Assembly: GCA_036374795.1 (NCBI GenBank)
Contig: DASUTC010000090.1
Span: 1 to 64,000 of the forward strand
Direction of reading: 5' to 3'
Length of the DNA: 64,000 nt
DNA from: Herpetosiphonaceae bacterium
Lineage (GTDB): Bacteria; Chloroflexota; Chloroflexia; Chloroflexales; Kallotenuaceae
Part shown: positions 48,187 to 57,831 of the stretch, in pieces
How positions within the stretch are numbered: position 1 is the first letter of the stretch
How the letters are laid out: each line of letters starts with the position of its first letter
Program-made: the position numbers and the translations under genes
Notes under the pieces: model-generated
The model's database searches: none
What the model was told of the DNA's origin: nothing
Seen by the model: only the letters and a program-made list of their open reading frames with translations

Positions 48187-49470
48187 ATGAGTCAGACACA
48201 GAAGAGTGACCGGGCACTGATGAAACAGAGCAATCAGTCCCTAGTCTTGCAACTCATCCAGCGCCGCGGCCCGATCTCGCGCAAGGCGATTGCCACAGTC
48301 TCAGGACTCAGCCCGGCGTCGGTGACGGGCATTACCGGCGAGCTGATCACGCGCGGTCTTGTCCACGAGGTCGGCGAGGCCGATGGGGATGGACGGGCGG
48401 GTCGCCGCGCTGTCCTGCTTCGCCTGAATCCGCACGCTGGCTTTGTCGTCGGCGTCAAGCTCACAACGCAATCCGTAGACTGTGTGCTCACCGATCTTGA
48501 TGCCAATATCCTCCAGGCGGCCAGCACACCCCTGCGGTTCGACGACAACACCGCTCCTTCTCAGGTATCGTACGCACCCCATGCGATGATCGAGGCAACC
48601 ATTCAAGCGGTTGAGCACCTGCTGTCGATGACGGAGATCGACCGCAAACGACTTCTGGGGATGGGAGTCGGAGTCAATGGCATTGTCGACGCCAACACGG
48701 GCGTCAGCCACTTCGCGCCGCACTACGGCTGGCGCAACGTCCCACTCGCCGATCCGCTCGCGGCGCACTTCGGCATTCCAGTCTATCTCGAAAACGATGC
48801 CCGGACGCTCACCATTGCCGAGCAGTGGTTTGGGGCGGCGCGCGGGGTCGATCATTTCGCTGCCGTGGCCGTCGGGCACGGGATTGGCGCAGGGGTTGTC
48901 ACGAACGGTCGGATATATCGTGGCGCGCTTGGCGGCGCTGGCGAGTTCGGCCATACCGTCCTCCAGCCGGATGGCCCGCCATGCTCGTGCGGAAGGCGCG
49001 GCTGCGTCGAGGCGCTCGCGGCTGCACCCGCGATCATGCGACAGATCGAGGAGGCCCTTGCACGGGGCGAGCCAAGCTTGCTTGGCGCAACGGAACAACG
49101 AACCATGCAGCACGTCGCGGACGCTGCGGATCGTGGTGATGAGCTTGCCCGGCGCGTGCTAGCGGCAGCCGGTCACTGGCTTGGAGTCGGCGTGTCCAGC
49201 CTGGTGAATATTCTCAATCCCCAGCTGCTGATCATCACCGGCGAGGCCGTGCAGTGCGGACGCTGGTATTTTGAGCCGATGGAGGCCACGCTGCGTGCCC
49301 TCGCCTTCGACGGCCTGGCCGAGACGCTCCGAATTCATATCGAGCCTGCCGACAATAACATGTGGGCACGGGGTGCCGCCTGTGTTGTCCTGAATGCGCT
49401 CTTCACCTCACCGATGCACCAGCCCCATCCTGCGTTCCATCCTGATACGCGCGCATTGGCGCTGCCCTGA
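48187..49470 (+). CDS. ROK-family transcriptional repressor with N-terminal winged helix
   Basis: 427 residues. The DNA-binding region is about 10-75 (QSLVLQLIQRRGPISRKAIATVSGLSPASVTGITGELITRGLV). The ROK sugar-kinase-like domain follows, with MGVGVNGIVD, YLENDARTLTIAEQWFG, GALGGAGEFGH and the zinc site CSCGRRGCVEALA. The type is XylR/NagC-like, in which a sugar ligand releases DNA. The perfect palindrome upstream is its probable operator. Position next to the sugar importer suggests that it controls the downstream locus; the ligand is unknown. Confidence 0.92.
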   Translation: MSQTQKSDRALMKQSNQSLVLQLIQRRGPISRKAIATVSGLSPASVTGITGELITRGLVHEVGEADGDGRAGRRAVLLRLNPHAGFVVGVKLTTQSVDCVLTDLDANILQAASTPLRFDDNTAPSQVSYAPHAMIEATIQAVEHLLSMTEIDRKRLLGMGVGVNGIVDANTGVSHFAPHYGWRNVPLADPLAAHFGIPVYLENDARTLTIAEQWFGAARGVDHFAAVAVGHGIGAGVVTNGRIYRGALGGAGEFGHTVLQPDGPPCSCGRRGCVEALAAAPAIMRQIEEALARGEPSLLGATEQRTMQHVADAADRGDELARRVLAAAGHWLGVGVSSLVNILNPQLLIITGEAVQCGRWYFEPMEATLRALAFDGLAETLRIHIEPADNNMWARGAACVVLNALFTSPMHQPHPAFHPDTRALALP

Positions 49471-49624
49471 TCCGTCGACTGACTGAAGCGCTGAGGGACA
49501 CCGCAGCGCACGTCATCGCCACACGGCAAGCGTATGGAGACAGCACGCGCCTGACGAAGGAGCGGTCCGTCAAGCGCGTACCGGGCCGGTGAGACGACCG
49601 TCAACGTTACGAGGCGAATCGATC

Positions 49625-50470
49625 ATGGATATTGCTCAGCGACAACCACGAGAAACGGGGCGCGCTCCGGAGCACGTGATGTGGACCGGCGCGGGCCATG
49701 ACGAGGCATCGTGGCCGATCATGATTTGCTTGCTGGGCAATTTTCGCCTGTTCCGAGCGGGCGAGTTTGTGCCCATCCGTGCCGGTGGCAAGCGCGAGGC
49801 GCTCCTGGCGCAGCTCGCGCTCCACGCGGGACGGCGAGTTTCGCGCGAGCGACTCGTGCATGCGATCTGGCCCACCCGTGATCGCGCCCTCGGCCTCAAC
49901 TCGCTTAATAATCTGGTCCATAGCCTCCACAAGCACCTCGGCCACGCGCTGCATGACGCAGCGCCCGTCCTTCACGAGGACGGCTATTACCGGCTCAACG
50001 TCGAAGCAGGCATCGGCGTCGATGTAACGTGCTTCGACAGCCTGGTTGAAACCGGCGACTGTAAGATGCAGCGGGGCAATGCCTGTGTTGCGGTCGAGTG
50101 CTATCGCCGCGCCGCCGCGCTGTATCGCGACGATCTATGTCTGGCAGCGGATGCACCGACGATCGTGGAGCGCGAGCGCTTGCGGGCACGCTACCTGTGG
50201 GTGCTGGCGCAATTGAGCGATCAGGCCTATCGCACGGGCGATTACCATGGGGCGCTTGAGCATCTCTGGCGCCTGCTGGCCCGCGATCCCTATCGGGAGG
50301 ACGCCCACCGTCTGGTGATGCGCTGCTATGTGCGGCGCGGCGAGCGCGCGGCGGCGCTGCACCAGTTCCAGGTTTGCGTCGCTCTGCTGCGCGATGAGTT
50401 CGATGCACCACCAGAGCCAGCCACGGTCGCATTGTTTGACCAGATTCGGCTACAGCCGGACCTTCTTTAA
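49625..50470 (+). CDS. BTAD-domain (SARP-like) transcriptional regulator
   Basis: 281 residues from the ATG at 49625, with GAGG 10 bases upstream. The N-terminal winged helix (ICLLGNFRLFRAGEF, RVSRERLVHAIWP, SLNNLVHSLHKHLG) and the C-terminal BTAD helices (YRDDLCLAADAP, ALEHLWRLLARDPYREDAHRLVMRCYVRRGERAAALHQFQV) fit the SARP architecture without extra ATPase domains. Such proteins usually activate nearby genes. It stands between the ROK gene and the sugar importer. Confidence 0.88.
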   Translation: MDIAQRQPRETGRAPEHVMWTGAGHDEASWPIMICLLGNFRLFRAGEFVPIRAGGKREALLAQLALHAGRRVSRERLVHAIWPTRDRALGLNSLNNLVHSLHKHLGHALHDAAPVLHEDGYYRLNVEAGIGVDVTCFDSLVETGDCKMQRGNACVAVECYRRAAALYRDDLCLAADAPTIVERERLRARYLWVLAQLSDQAYRTGDYHGALEHLWRLLARDPYREDAHRLVMRCYVRRGERAAALHQFQVCVALLRDEFDAPPEPATVALFDQIRLQPDLL

Positions 50471-50581
50471 GCCAAACTTAATGCACATTTAAGGTCGGCG
50501 ACCACGCTGACTTCGATAGCACTTAAGCGTCGACCGGTAGGATGGAACGATAGACAGAAGGCATCGCACAGAGGTCATGCC

Positions 50582-50788
50582 ATGCCGGATTTCACAGATG
50601 ACGCTATCGCCAATCGCCTGTACATCACGCTCATTCTGCGCCTGGCGCTGGATGAGCGGGGCCGACTGATCCTGGGCGAGCTAGTCGACACCACAGATGC
50701 ACCGCCCCAGCGCTTTCGCGGCGTCGTCGGCTTGAACCAGGTCGTACAGAACTGGCTTGTGCAGCACGCCCGCCCGGAGGATGACTGA
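50582..50788 (+). CDS. small hypothetical protein, 68 residues
   Basis: The ATG at 50582 has GAGGT upstream. The sequence (ITLILRLALDERGRLILGELVDT, then GLNQVVQNWLVQHA) looks like a real small protein with alternating helix and strand. No family is recognised. It follows the BTAD gene by 111 bases. Confidence 0.55.
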   Translation: MPDFTDDAIANRLYITLILRLALDERGRLILGELVDTTDAPPQRFRGVVGLNQVVQNWLVQHARPEDD

Positions 50789-51042
50789 GCGTGATGAGCG
50801 TCCCGGCTCAAGGATGCACCATCCATCGCTCCCACGTCATTGGCCGGATGAGACGGCTCAGGCATGGATGATCCGCGCCAGCACATCTTCTGGAACCGAA
50901 CGCCGTGCGCGGGAGCGACCGTGATGGATGGCTGTGGAGCGCAGGGAGAGCATGTTCTTCGCCAACGATCACGCGACCGTCGTGTCGTAGCGTATCTGTG
51001 ACCGTTGCACGGCTGATACGATGCTCAATGGAGGAACCCAGG

Positions 51043-52443
51043 ATGTTCAACCTCAGAAACAGCTTCGTTCCGAGGCTCATGCTCCTGATCGCCGTGGTCG
51101 CCCTGCTCGCTGCGTGTGGGAGCGCCTCACCCGGTACCTCGTCCACCGGCGCGTCCCCGGGCGCGTCGCCAGCATCCTCAGGCAGCGCGGCAGCATCCGA
51201 GGCTGCGTCGCCGCCCGCCGCCGCATCCGCCGCCACCGGCGAGCCGGTCACGATCAGGTACCTGACGCCCGGACAAGAGACGGAAGGCCTGGAGAGCGTG
51301 ATTAGCACGCTGTCCAAGTCGTACACCGAACAACATCCCAATGTAACCTATGAGCACGAAGTCGCACCCCAGACTGACCTGATCCAGCGCGTGCAACTGC
51401 TGGCCGGAAGCAATAACTTGCCCACGATGTTCGCGTACGAGTCCGGCGCGCCGCTGCTGCCGCTGATTGAGGCCAAGAAGGTGCTCGACGTCGAAAAAAC
51501 GTTCACGGAGCTTGGGATCTTCGACCAGCTCAACCCGGCGACGGTCGCGCTGCTGAAGAGTCTGGTTAACGATCAAGGACTGTATGCGATCCCGGTTGAG
51601 CTGAACATCGAAGGATTCTGGTACAACAAAAAGCTGTTCGCCGATAACGGCCTTCAGGAGCCGAAAACATGGGATGAGCTGCTACAGGTCGCCGAAGCGC
51701 TTCATGCGAAAGGCATCCAGCCCTTCTCGGCATCCGGCCAGCAGGGCTGGCCGCTCACCCGGCTGATCAACGGCTACGCGATTCGCAAATACGGCCCCGA
51801 CGTGATGGAGCGGGTGGCGCAGGGCGAGCTGAAGCTGACCGATCCGGGGTTTATCGAGGCAGCGAAGATCGTGCAAGACATGGGCACCAAGGGCTATTTC
51901 GGCGAAGGTGTCGCCACGATCGATTACGACACGGCGGTTGATCAGTTCCTGCAAGGCACTGCCGCTATGCTCTACATGGGTAGCTGGGAACTGCGGACGT
52001 TCAACGATCCCGCACGCAACCAGATCGGCGCGGAAAATGTTGGCCTCTTCAACATTCCAACCGTCGATGGCGGCGCGGGAACAGCCGATGCGTGGTCGAT
52101 GAACGCCGGTCTGACGCGGTCGTTCTCCCAGGCGGCCTACGATGCGAATCCCCAGGCCGTTGGCGACTGGATCAAAGGGGTCTTTAGCCAGTACGGCCAG
52201 CAAGCCGCCGACGCCGGCCTGGTGACAGGCTTTACGGTTGCCAATCCGCCGACCAACCAGCCGGAACTCACCAAGATGGTCGTGCAGCAGATTGCGGGAG
52301 CCAAGACCGGCGTGCTGTGGTTCGAAGCCCGCTTCGATCCCGAAGCGACGACGCTGTCGCAGACCAACGCCGCGCTGCTGGCGACGGGCGACATGACCCC
52401 TGAGCAATTCATGACCGACTTGCAGCAGGCACTGGATTCATAA
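51043..52443 (+). CDS. extracellular sugar-binding lipoprotein of an ABC importer
   Basis: 466 residues from the ATG at 51043, with GGAGG upstream. The lipoprotein signal ends LLAAC (Cys about 23), followed by a Ser/Ala/Pro linker (about 25-65). The rest is a family 1 solute-binding protein: ITIRYLTPGQETEG-like start, YAIPVELNIEGFWYNKKLF, NLPTMFAYESG and AAMLYMGSWELRTF. It would deliver an oligosaccharide to the two permeases that follow. The exact sugar is not readable; the adjacent rhamnosidase makes a rhamnose-containing oligosaccharide plausible. Confidence 0.9.
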   Translation: MFNLRNSFVPRLMLLIAVVALLAACGSASPGTSSTGASPGASPASSGSAAASEAASPPAAASAATGEPVTIRYLTPGQETEGLESVISTLSKSYTEQHPNVTYEHEVAPQTDLIQRVQLLAGSNNLPTMFAYESGAPLLPLIEAKKVLDVEKTFTELGIFDQLNPATVALLKSLVNDQGLYAIPVELNIEGFWYNKKLFADNGLQEPKTWDELLQVAEALHAKGIQPFSASGQQGWPLTRLINGYAIRKYGPDVMERVAQGELKLTDPGFIEAAKIVQDMGTKGYFGEGVATIDYDTAVDQFLQGTAAMLYMGSWELRTFNDPARNQIGAENVGLFNIPTVDGGAGTADAWSMNAGLTRSFSQAAYDANPQAVGDWIKGVFSQYGQQAADAGLVTGFTVANPPTNQPELTKMVVQQIAGAKTGVLWFEARFDPEATTLSQTNAALLATGDMTPEQFMTDLQQALDS

Positions 52444-52512
52444 CAACGAGCGCGTGACCGCGAAGGTCCACCAGGCAGCCTTCGCGGCACGGCACCTCAA
52501 GGAGCGACCCCT

Positions 52513-53391
52513 GTGGAGAAAGTATTGCGTGATCCGAAAGCCGTACTGGTATTCGTCGGGCCTGCTTTGCTGGTGTACGCCCTGGTGCTGCTGATCCCGA
52601 TCGTCTGGTCCATCGGCTACACATTTTTTGAAGGCTCGGCGATTAGCGGCTTTACCTTTGTCGGCTTCGCTAATTTTGTGCGGCTGATGCAGGACCGGCG
52701 CTTCTGGAATGCGCTCTGGTTCAGCACTAAATACATGCTCGTCGTCTCCAGCGGACAGGTGCTCCTTGGCCTCCTGCTGGCTCTGCTCTTTCACTTCTAC
52801 CTCAAGCGTGCCTCGTCGGTGGTGCGGACACTGGTATTCTTTCCGGTCGTCCTGCCAACCGTCGCGGTGGCCGCGATCTTTTCAAAGCTGTTTGCGATTG
52901 CGCCGCAGTATGGCATCGTCAACGCCGTGCTGGAGCTGTTTGGCCTCCAGGCCGTATCGTGGCTTGGGCGCGGCACCACGGCGTTCTGGGTGCTTGCGAT
53001 CATGGATATCTGGCGCGCGATGGGCTTTTACGCCGTGCTGCTGTACGCCGGACTGGTCGATATTCCGGGCGATATTCTCGAAGCGGCCAGCCTGGATGGC
53101 GCCAAAGGCTGGCGGCTCGTGCAGTTTATTGTGCTGCCACTGCTCGTCCCGCTGCTGATCTCGTCGCTGATCTTCAGCATGAACGGCACCTTGAAAGTCT
53201 TCGATTCCGTGCTCGCTCTCACCAACGGCGGGCCGGGCCAGGCGACAACCCCGCTGACGCTGTACATGTATCGGGCGTCATTCCAAAACAACCAATACGG
53301 CTACGGCAGCACCGTCGCCCTGATGCTGACGCTGTACTGTTTACTGGTTTCGCTGCTGGCGTTTCGCTTTGCCCGGCGCGATGTGGCGTAA
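52513..53391 (+). CDS. sugar ABC transporter permease (MalF-like)
   Basis: 292 residues from a GTG start with AAGGAG upstream. Six membrane helices are visible. The EAA loop EAASLDGAKGWRLVQFIVLPLL, which contacts the ATPase, is near residues 193-214, and NGGPGQATTPLTLYMY is typical of MalF-like permeases. It is the first of a pair of permeases. No ATPase gene is in the locus, so a shared MsmX-like ATPase encoded elsewhere is likely. Confidence 0.93.
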   Translation: MEKVLRDPKAVLVFVGPALLVYALVLLIPIVWSIGYTFFEGSAISGFTFVGFANFVRLMQDRRFWNALWFSTKYMLVVSSGQVLLGLLLALLFHFYLKRASSVVRTLVFFPVVLPTVAVAAIFSKLFAIAPQYGIVNAVLELFGLQAVSWLGRGTTAFWVLAIMDIWRAMGFYAVLLYAGLVDIPGDILEAASLDGAKGWRLVQFIVLPLLVPLLISSLIFSMNGTLKVFDSVLALTNGGPGQATTPLTLYMYRASFQNNQYGYGSTVALMLTLYCLLVSLLAFRFARRDVA

Positions 53392-53412
53392 TCACCGATG
53401 GGAGGATTCGAC

Positions 53413-54294
53413 ATGGCGACCACCACATCACGCAGGCTCAACACGACGACCGCAGTGTCTCGCAGACGCTTCAAGGTCGCTTCGATCCTGATGGGCGGGC
53501 TGATCGGGCTGCTGCTGGTGATTGAAGTCTATCCGATCATCTGGCTGCTGCTGTCCTCGATCAAAGCGCCGCGCGAGTTCAATACGCGGCCCATCTATGC
53601 GCTGCCCGACGGCTTCTACTGGCAGAACTACACCGATGCCTGGACGCGGGGAAACATGAGCATCTACTTCCGCAACAGCATCCTCGTCACCCTTCCGTCG
53701 CTGTTCCTGATTATTCTGCTCAGCGTGAGCGCCGCGTTTTCGATCGAGATTATGCGCTGGAAAGGCCGCAACATCGTGCTGCTGATCTTCCTGGCGGGGA
53801 TCATGATTCCCCTGCAAATGGTCCTGCTGCCGCTATTCACCATCTACTACCGCGTCAAGCTGCTCGATAATCTCCTCGCCTTGATCCTGACCTATGTCGC
53901 CTTCGGTCTGCCATTGAACGTGTTCCTGTTTACCGGCTTTTTGAAGCCCGTGCCGCGCGAAGTACTGGAGTCGGCGATCGTTGACGGCGCGACCATCTAT
54001 CAAGCTTTTTTCAGCGTGGTGCTGCCGATGGTCAAGAATGCGATCGTCACGGTCGCCCTGACTCAATTTTTCTTCATCTGGAACGATCTGATTCTGTCGC
54101 TGACCTTTATCAGCGAAACTGAGCTGCGGACACTTCAGACCGGGCTGTTGAGCTTTGTGGGTCAGTACGGTCAGCGGCAGTGGGGGCCGACCTTCGCCGC
54201 GATCGCGATGTCGGTCATTCCCGTGCTAGTGCTGTATCTGGCGCTGAATAATCTCGTGATCAAGGGTCTGACCAGCGGCGCGGTGAAGGGCTGA
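53413..54294 (+). CDS. sugar ABC transporter permease (MalG-like)
   Basis: 293 residues from the ATG at 53413, which has GGGAGG upstream; an ATG at 53398 has none. Six membrane helices are present, with the EAA loop ESAIVDGATIYQAFFSVVLPMVKNAI and the MalG-like NYTDAWTRGNMSIYFRNSILV. It forms the transmembrane pore with the preceding permease. The 133 bases after it contain no gene. Confidence 0.93.
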   Translation: MATTTSRRLNTTTAVSRRRFKVASILMGGLIGLLLVIEVYPIIWLLLSSIKAPREFNTRPIYALPDGFYWQNYTDAWTRGNMSIYFRNSILVTLPSLFLIILLSVSAAFSIEIMRWKGRNIVLLIFLAGIMIPLQMVLLPLFTIYYRVKLLDNLLALILTYVAFGLPLNVFLFTGFLKPVPREVLESAIVDGATIYQAFFSVVLPMVKNAIVTVALTQFFFIWNDLILSLTFISETELRTLQTGLLSFVGQYGQRQWGPTFAAIAMSVIPVLVLYLALNNLVIKGLTSGAVKG

Positions 54295-54427
54295 TCGGCA
54301 CACGGGCGTGGCACAAGCCAGGTGACAAGGAGGTCACAGCCAGCGTGGTCTAGGCACCGACGATGCTTGCGGCAGACGGATCGTTGGCCGACATGCAAGC
54401 CCGGCTACACAAGAGGAAAAGGATACC

Positions 54428-57337
54428 GTGACTCAGGAACTACCTCACCAGAACATATCGTTAAGGGGTGCTGCGGAAGCGGCGGCCATCACCGAGGTGC
54501 GGTTTGAGCACCGCGACGATGCGCTTGGGATCGGCACTGCGCGCCCCCGGCTGTCGTGGATCGTTGACACGGAAACCGAGGGCTGGCTTCAGGCCGGCTA
54601 TGAGCTTGAATGCTACGGTGTCGATGGTCTGCTTCGCGAACAGACCGGGCAGATCGCATCGGGCCAGTCGGTCCTCGTGCCGTGGCCGTTCGCGCCGCTC
54701 GCATCCCGTGAGCGGCTCCACGTCCGGGCTCGGGCCTGGAGTACCGAGGGACATCCGTCAGCATGGAGCGCGCAGTTTCCCGTCGAGGCCGGGCTGCTCG
54801 ATCCCCATGACTGGACCGCACGGTTTGTGACGCCGGACTGGGACGAGGATACGACCACGCCGCAGCCCGCGCCCCTGCTGCGCCATGAGTTCGACATACG
54901 ACCGGGTGTGAGACACGCCCGGCTCTACATCACCGCGCTCGGCGTGTACGAGGCGCAGCTCAACGGCGTCGACGTCGGCGATCACGTCCTTGCTCCGGGC
55001 TGGACCAGCTACGACCATCGGCTGCGCTACCAGACGTTTGACGTAACCACAATGCTGCGCGAAGGCCGCAACGCGCTGGGCGCGCTGCTTGGCGACGGCT
55101 GGCTTCGCGGACGGCTCGGCTTCAGCGGCGGGTGGCGCAATACCTACGGCGATCGGCTCGCGCTGCTGGCCCAGCTTGAGATCAGCTATGCCGACGGCAC
55201 CAGCGCGCGCATCGTCACCGATGAGCGCTGGCGGGCTGCGACCGGCCCCATCCTCGCCAGCGAGCTCTACGACGGCGAGACGTATGACGCCCGCCTGGAG
55301 CGGCCCGGCTGGTCGTCTGCGGGCTACGACGACCGCGATTGGAGCGCCGTGCGGCCCATCGACCGCGATCTTGCCACACTCGTGGCGCCGACCGGGCCGC
55401 CGGTGCGGCGCATCGAGTTGATCGCGCCGGTCGGCATCACCACGTCGCCATCAGGACGTACGCTCGTCGACTTTGGTCAGAACCTCGTCGGTCGGCTGCG
55501 TCTGACGGTCCAGGGCAGCGCCGGGCAGACGATCACCCTGAGCCACGCTGAGGTGCTTGAGCACGGCGAGCTGGGGACGCGCCCGCTTCGGTACGCCGCC
55601 GCCATCGACCGCTACACGCTGCGCGGTGATGGTGTGGAAACCTGGGAGCCGCGCTTCACCTTCCACGGCTTCCGCTACGCTGACATCGAGGGCTGGCCTG
55701 GGGCGATCGACGCGGATCGTCTTCGTGCGGTCGTGTGCCACTCCGATCTTGAGCGGACCGGCTGGTTCGAGTGCTCCGATCCGCTGATCAACCGGCTGCA
55801 CGAGAATGTCGTCTGGAGCATGCGCGGCAACTTCCTCGACCTCCCGACCGATTGCCCCCAGCGCGATGAGCGACTCGGCTGGACCGGCGATATTCAGGTG
55901 TTTGCGCCTACCGCATGCTTCCTGTACGACAGCGCCGGGTTTCTCGAATCGTGGCTTCAGGATCTGGCTTCTGACCAGCACGATCTCGATGGCGTGGTGC
56001 CGTTCGTGGTGCCGAACATTCTGGGAGCAACACCACCCGCTGCGGCGTGGAGCGACGCGGCGGTGATTGTACCCTGGGTGCTCTATCAGCGGTACGGCGA
56101 CGCGGGCGTGCTGGCGCAGCAGTGGGAGAGCATGCGGACCTGGGTAGACGTTGTGGCCGGAGCGGCGGGCAAGCGACGCTTGTGGGACCGTGGATTCCAG
56201 TTCGGCGACTGGCTCGATCCGGCGGCACCACCGGACCGCCCAGCCGATGCCCGCACCGACAAATCGGTTGTCGCCACGGCGTACTTCGCGCGCTCCGCCG
56301 AGCTGCTCGGCCAGGCGGCAGAGGTGCTTGGACGCACAGCCGAGGCCGTGCGCTATCTCGCGCTCGCGGCTGAGGTCCGCGCGGCGTTCAACAATGAGTA
56401 CGTCACGCCCAACGGTCGCGTGATCAGCGATTCCTCGACGGCCTATGCGCTCGCGCTTACGTTCGCCCTGCTCCCTGGCGCCGAGCAGCGGCTTCATGCC
56501 GGCGCTCGACTCGCCGCGCTTGTCCGAGACAACGAGTACCGTATCAGCACGGGCTTTGTGGGCACGCCGCTGATCTGCGATGCGCTGTGCAGTGTGGGCG
56601 AGACGGACGCGGCGTTCCGGCTGCTGACCGAGCGCGCCTGTCCGTCGTGGCTGTATCCGGTGACGATGGGCGCAACCACGATCTGGGAGCGCTGGGATAG
56701 TATGCTCCCGGATGGCACGATTAATCCGGGCGAGATGACCTCGTTCAATCACTACGCGCTCGGCGCTATCGCGGACTGGCTGCACCGCACCGTGGGTGGC
56801 CTCGCACCTGCCGCTCCGGGGTATCGTCGCCTCGACATCCGGCCACGTCCGGGCGGTGGCATCTCAAGCGCTCGTACGCGGCATCGAACGCCCTACGGCA
56901 TCGCCGAATGCGCCTGGGAGATCCGAGCGGGGCAGATGACGGTCGACGTGGTGGTGCCGCCCAACACGACGGCCAGCGTCACGCTGCCAGGTGTCGCTAC
57001 CCAGCGGTTCGAGGTGAGAGCCGGGACGCACCGCTGGTCAGTGCCGTATCAGGCGTTGCCTCCGCTGCGACCGCCGCTTTCGCTCGACAGCACGCTCGGT
57101 GAGATCCTCGACGACCCGGAGGCATGGGTGGTGGTCCGTGCGACGATCGCGCGGCATGCGCCGGAGCTTGTCGACCAGATCGAAGCCCGGAACGGGATAG
57201 CGGGAAACCGAGGACTGACGCTGCGCCAGCTCCTTGCGATGCGGGCGAAGATCGGCACGTTGCGCGCCGATCTCGACACCGCGCTGGCGGAGATGCAGCA
57301 CGACGCAGCACCACGCAGCGATCAAGGGTCGTCATGA
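54428..57337 (+). CDS. GH78 alpha-L-rhamnosidase with C-terminal helical extension
   Basis: 969 residues from a GTG start with GAGGAAAAGG upstream. Domains in order: Fn3-like start (about 20-125), the Bac_rhamnosid_N module (about 130-300, LYITALGVYEAQLNGVDVGDHVLAPGWTSY), a beta domain (LVDFGQNLVGRLRL), the (alpha/alpha)6 barrel with DLPTDCPQRDERLGWTGDIQVF (about 474-495, containing likely catalytic acids), and a C-terminal beta domain. The last about 80 residues (TLGEILDDPEAW to LRQLLAM) are an added helical segment. It would release terminal rhamnose from oligosaccharides. No signal peptide is seen, so it is cytoplasmic, consistent with import of oligosaccharide by the upstream transporter. 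Confidence 0.94.
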   Translation: MTQELPHQNISLRGAAEAAAITEVRFEHRDDALGIGTARPRLSWIVDTETEGWLQAGYELECYGVDGLLREQTGQIASGQSVLVPWPFAPLASRERLHVRARAWSTEGHPSAWSAQFPVEAGLLDPHDWTARFVTPDWDEDTTTPQPAPLLRHEFDIRPGVRHARLYITALGVYEAQLNGVDVGDHVLAPGWTSYDHRLRYQTFDVTTMLREGRNALGALLGDGWLRGRLGFSGGWRNTYGDRLALLAQLEISYADGTSARIVTDERWRAATGPILASELYDGETYDARLERPGWSSAGYDDRDWSAVRPIDRDLATLVAPTGPPVRRIELIAPVGITTSPSGRTLVDFGQNLVGRLRLTVQGSAGQTITLSHAEVLEHGELGTRPLRYAAAIDRYTLRGDGVETWEPRFTFHGFRYADIEGWPGAIDADRLRAVVCHSDLERTGWFECSDPLINRLHENVVWSMRGNFLDLPTDCPQRDERLGWTGDIQVFAPTACFLYDSAGFLESWLQDLASDQHDLDGVVPFVVPNILGATPPAAAWSDAAVIVPWVLYQRYGDAGVLAQQWESMRTWVDVVAGAAGKRRLWDRGFQFGDWLDPAAPPDRPADARTDKSVVATAYFARSAELLGQAAEVLGRTAEAVRYLALAAEVRAAFNNEYVTPNGRVISDSSTAYALALTFALLPGAEQRLHAGARLAALVRDNEYRISTGFVGTPLICDALCSVGETDAAFRLLTERACPSWLYPVTMGATTIWERWDSMLPDGTINPGEMTSFNHYALGAIADWLHRTVGGLAPAAPGYRRLDIRPRPGGGISSARTRHRTPYGIAECAWEIRAGQMTVDVVVPPNTTASVTLPGVATQRFEVRAGTHRWSVPYQALPPLRPPLSLDSTLGEILDDPEAWVVVRATIARHAPELVDQIEARNGIAGNRGLTLRQLLAMRAKIGTLRADLDTALAEMQHDAAPRSDQGSS

Positions 57338-57763
57338 CGCGCCCTCCATTGGAGAGGCCCACGCAGATGCGCCCTGACTGATGCCTGGCCGACGAGGGGG
57401 AATATGCTTCCATGAACAACCGGATTACCTGCGGCACGACCGCTTCGCTGTCGGCTCAGGCGCTAGTGCCGCAGGTAAGCGGACGGGCCGCCGTGATGAT
57501 CGAAGTCCGGGCATCGTTGTGTGCTGTCCAACCACGATCTCAGGGGCCAGATCGCGGTGGCGGGGGCTGCATTCGTGGACGTGACGGGCTGGAGACTCCA
57601 GTTCCAGCCCGCATAGCGCGCGGTTGGGCGTGTGCCTGGCCGATGGGGAGCCGCTGCTCGCGCTGCCCTTCACGGTGATGAATGTCACGTCTCCCCTCAG
57701 CGGCACGAATGCCGTTCACGTTCCCCTGCGGTCGGCCCGACGAGCGCGAGATCGGCAATTCTC
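57338..57763. other. intergenic region, no supported gene
   Basis: Overlapping frames on both strands lack family matches and good ribosome binding sites. No repeat or RNA gene was recognised. Confidence 0.5.
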
Positions 57764-57792
57764 CTGTGCGCGGTACCAGACCCTGCTACAAT
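57764..57792 (+). promoter_or_regulatory. possible extended -10 promoter of the beta-propeller gene
   Basis: TGCTACAAT (57784-57792) has the TGn extension before TACAAT, about 40 bases upstream of the ATG. The -35 region (near 57764) is poor. Confidence 0.4.
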
Positions 57793-57831
57793 ACTCAGGA
57801 GGACTAGCCTGTCAGCCAAGGAGTGGAGGGT

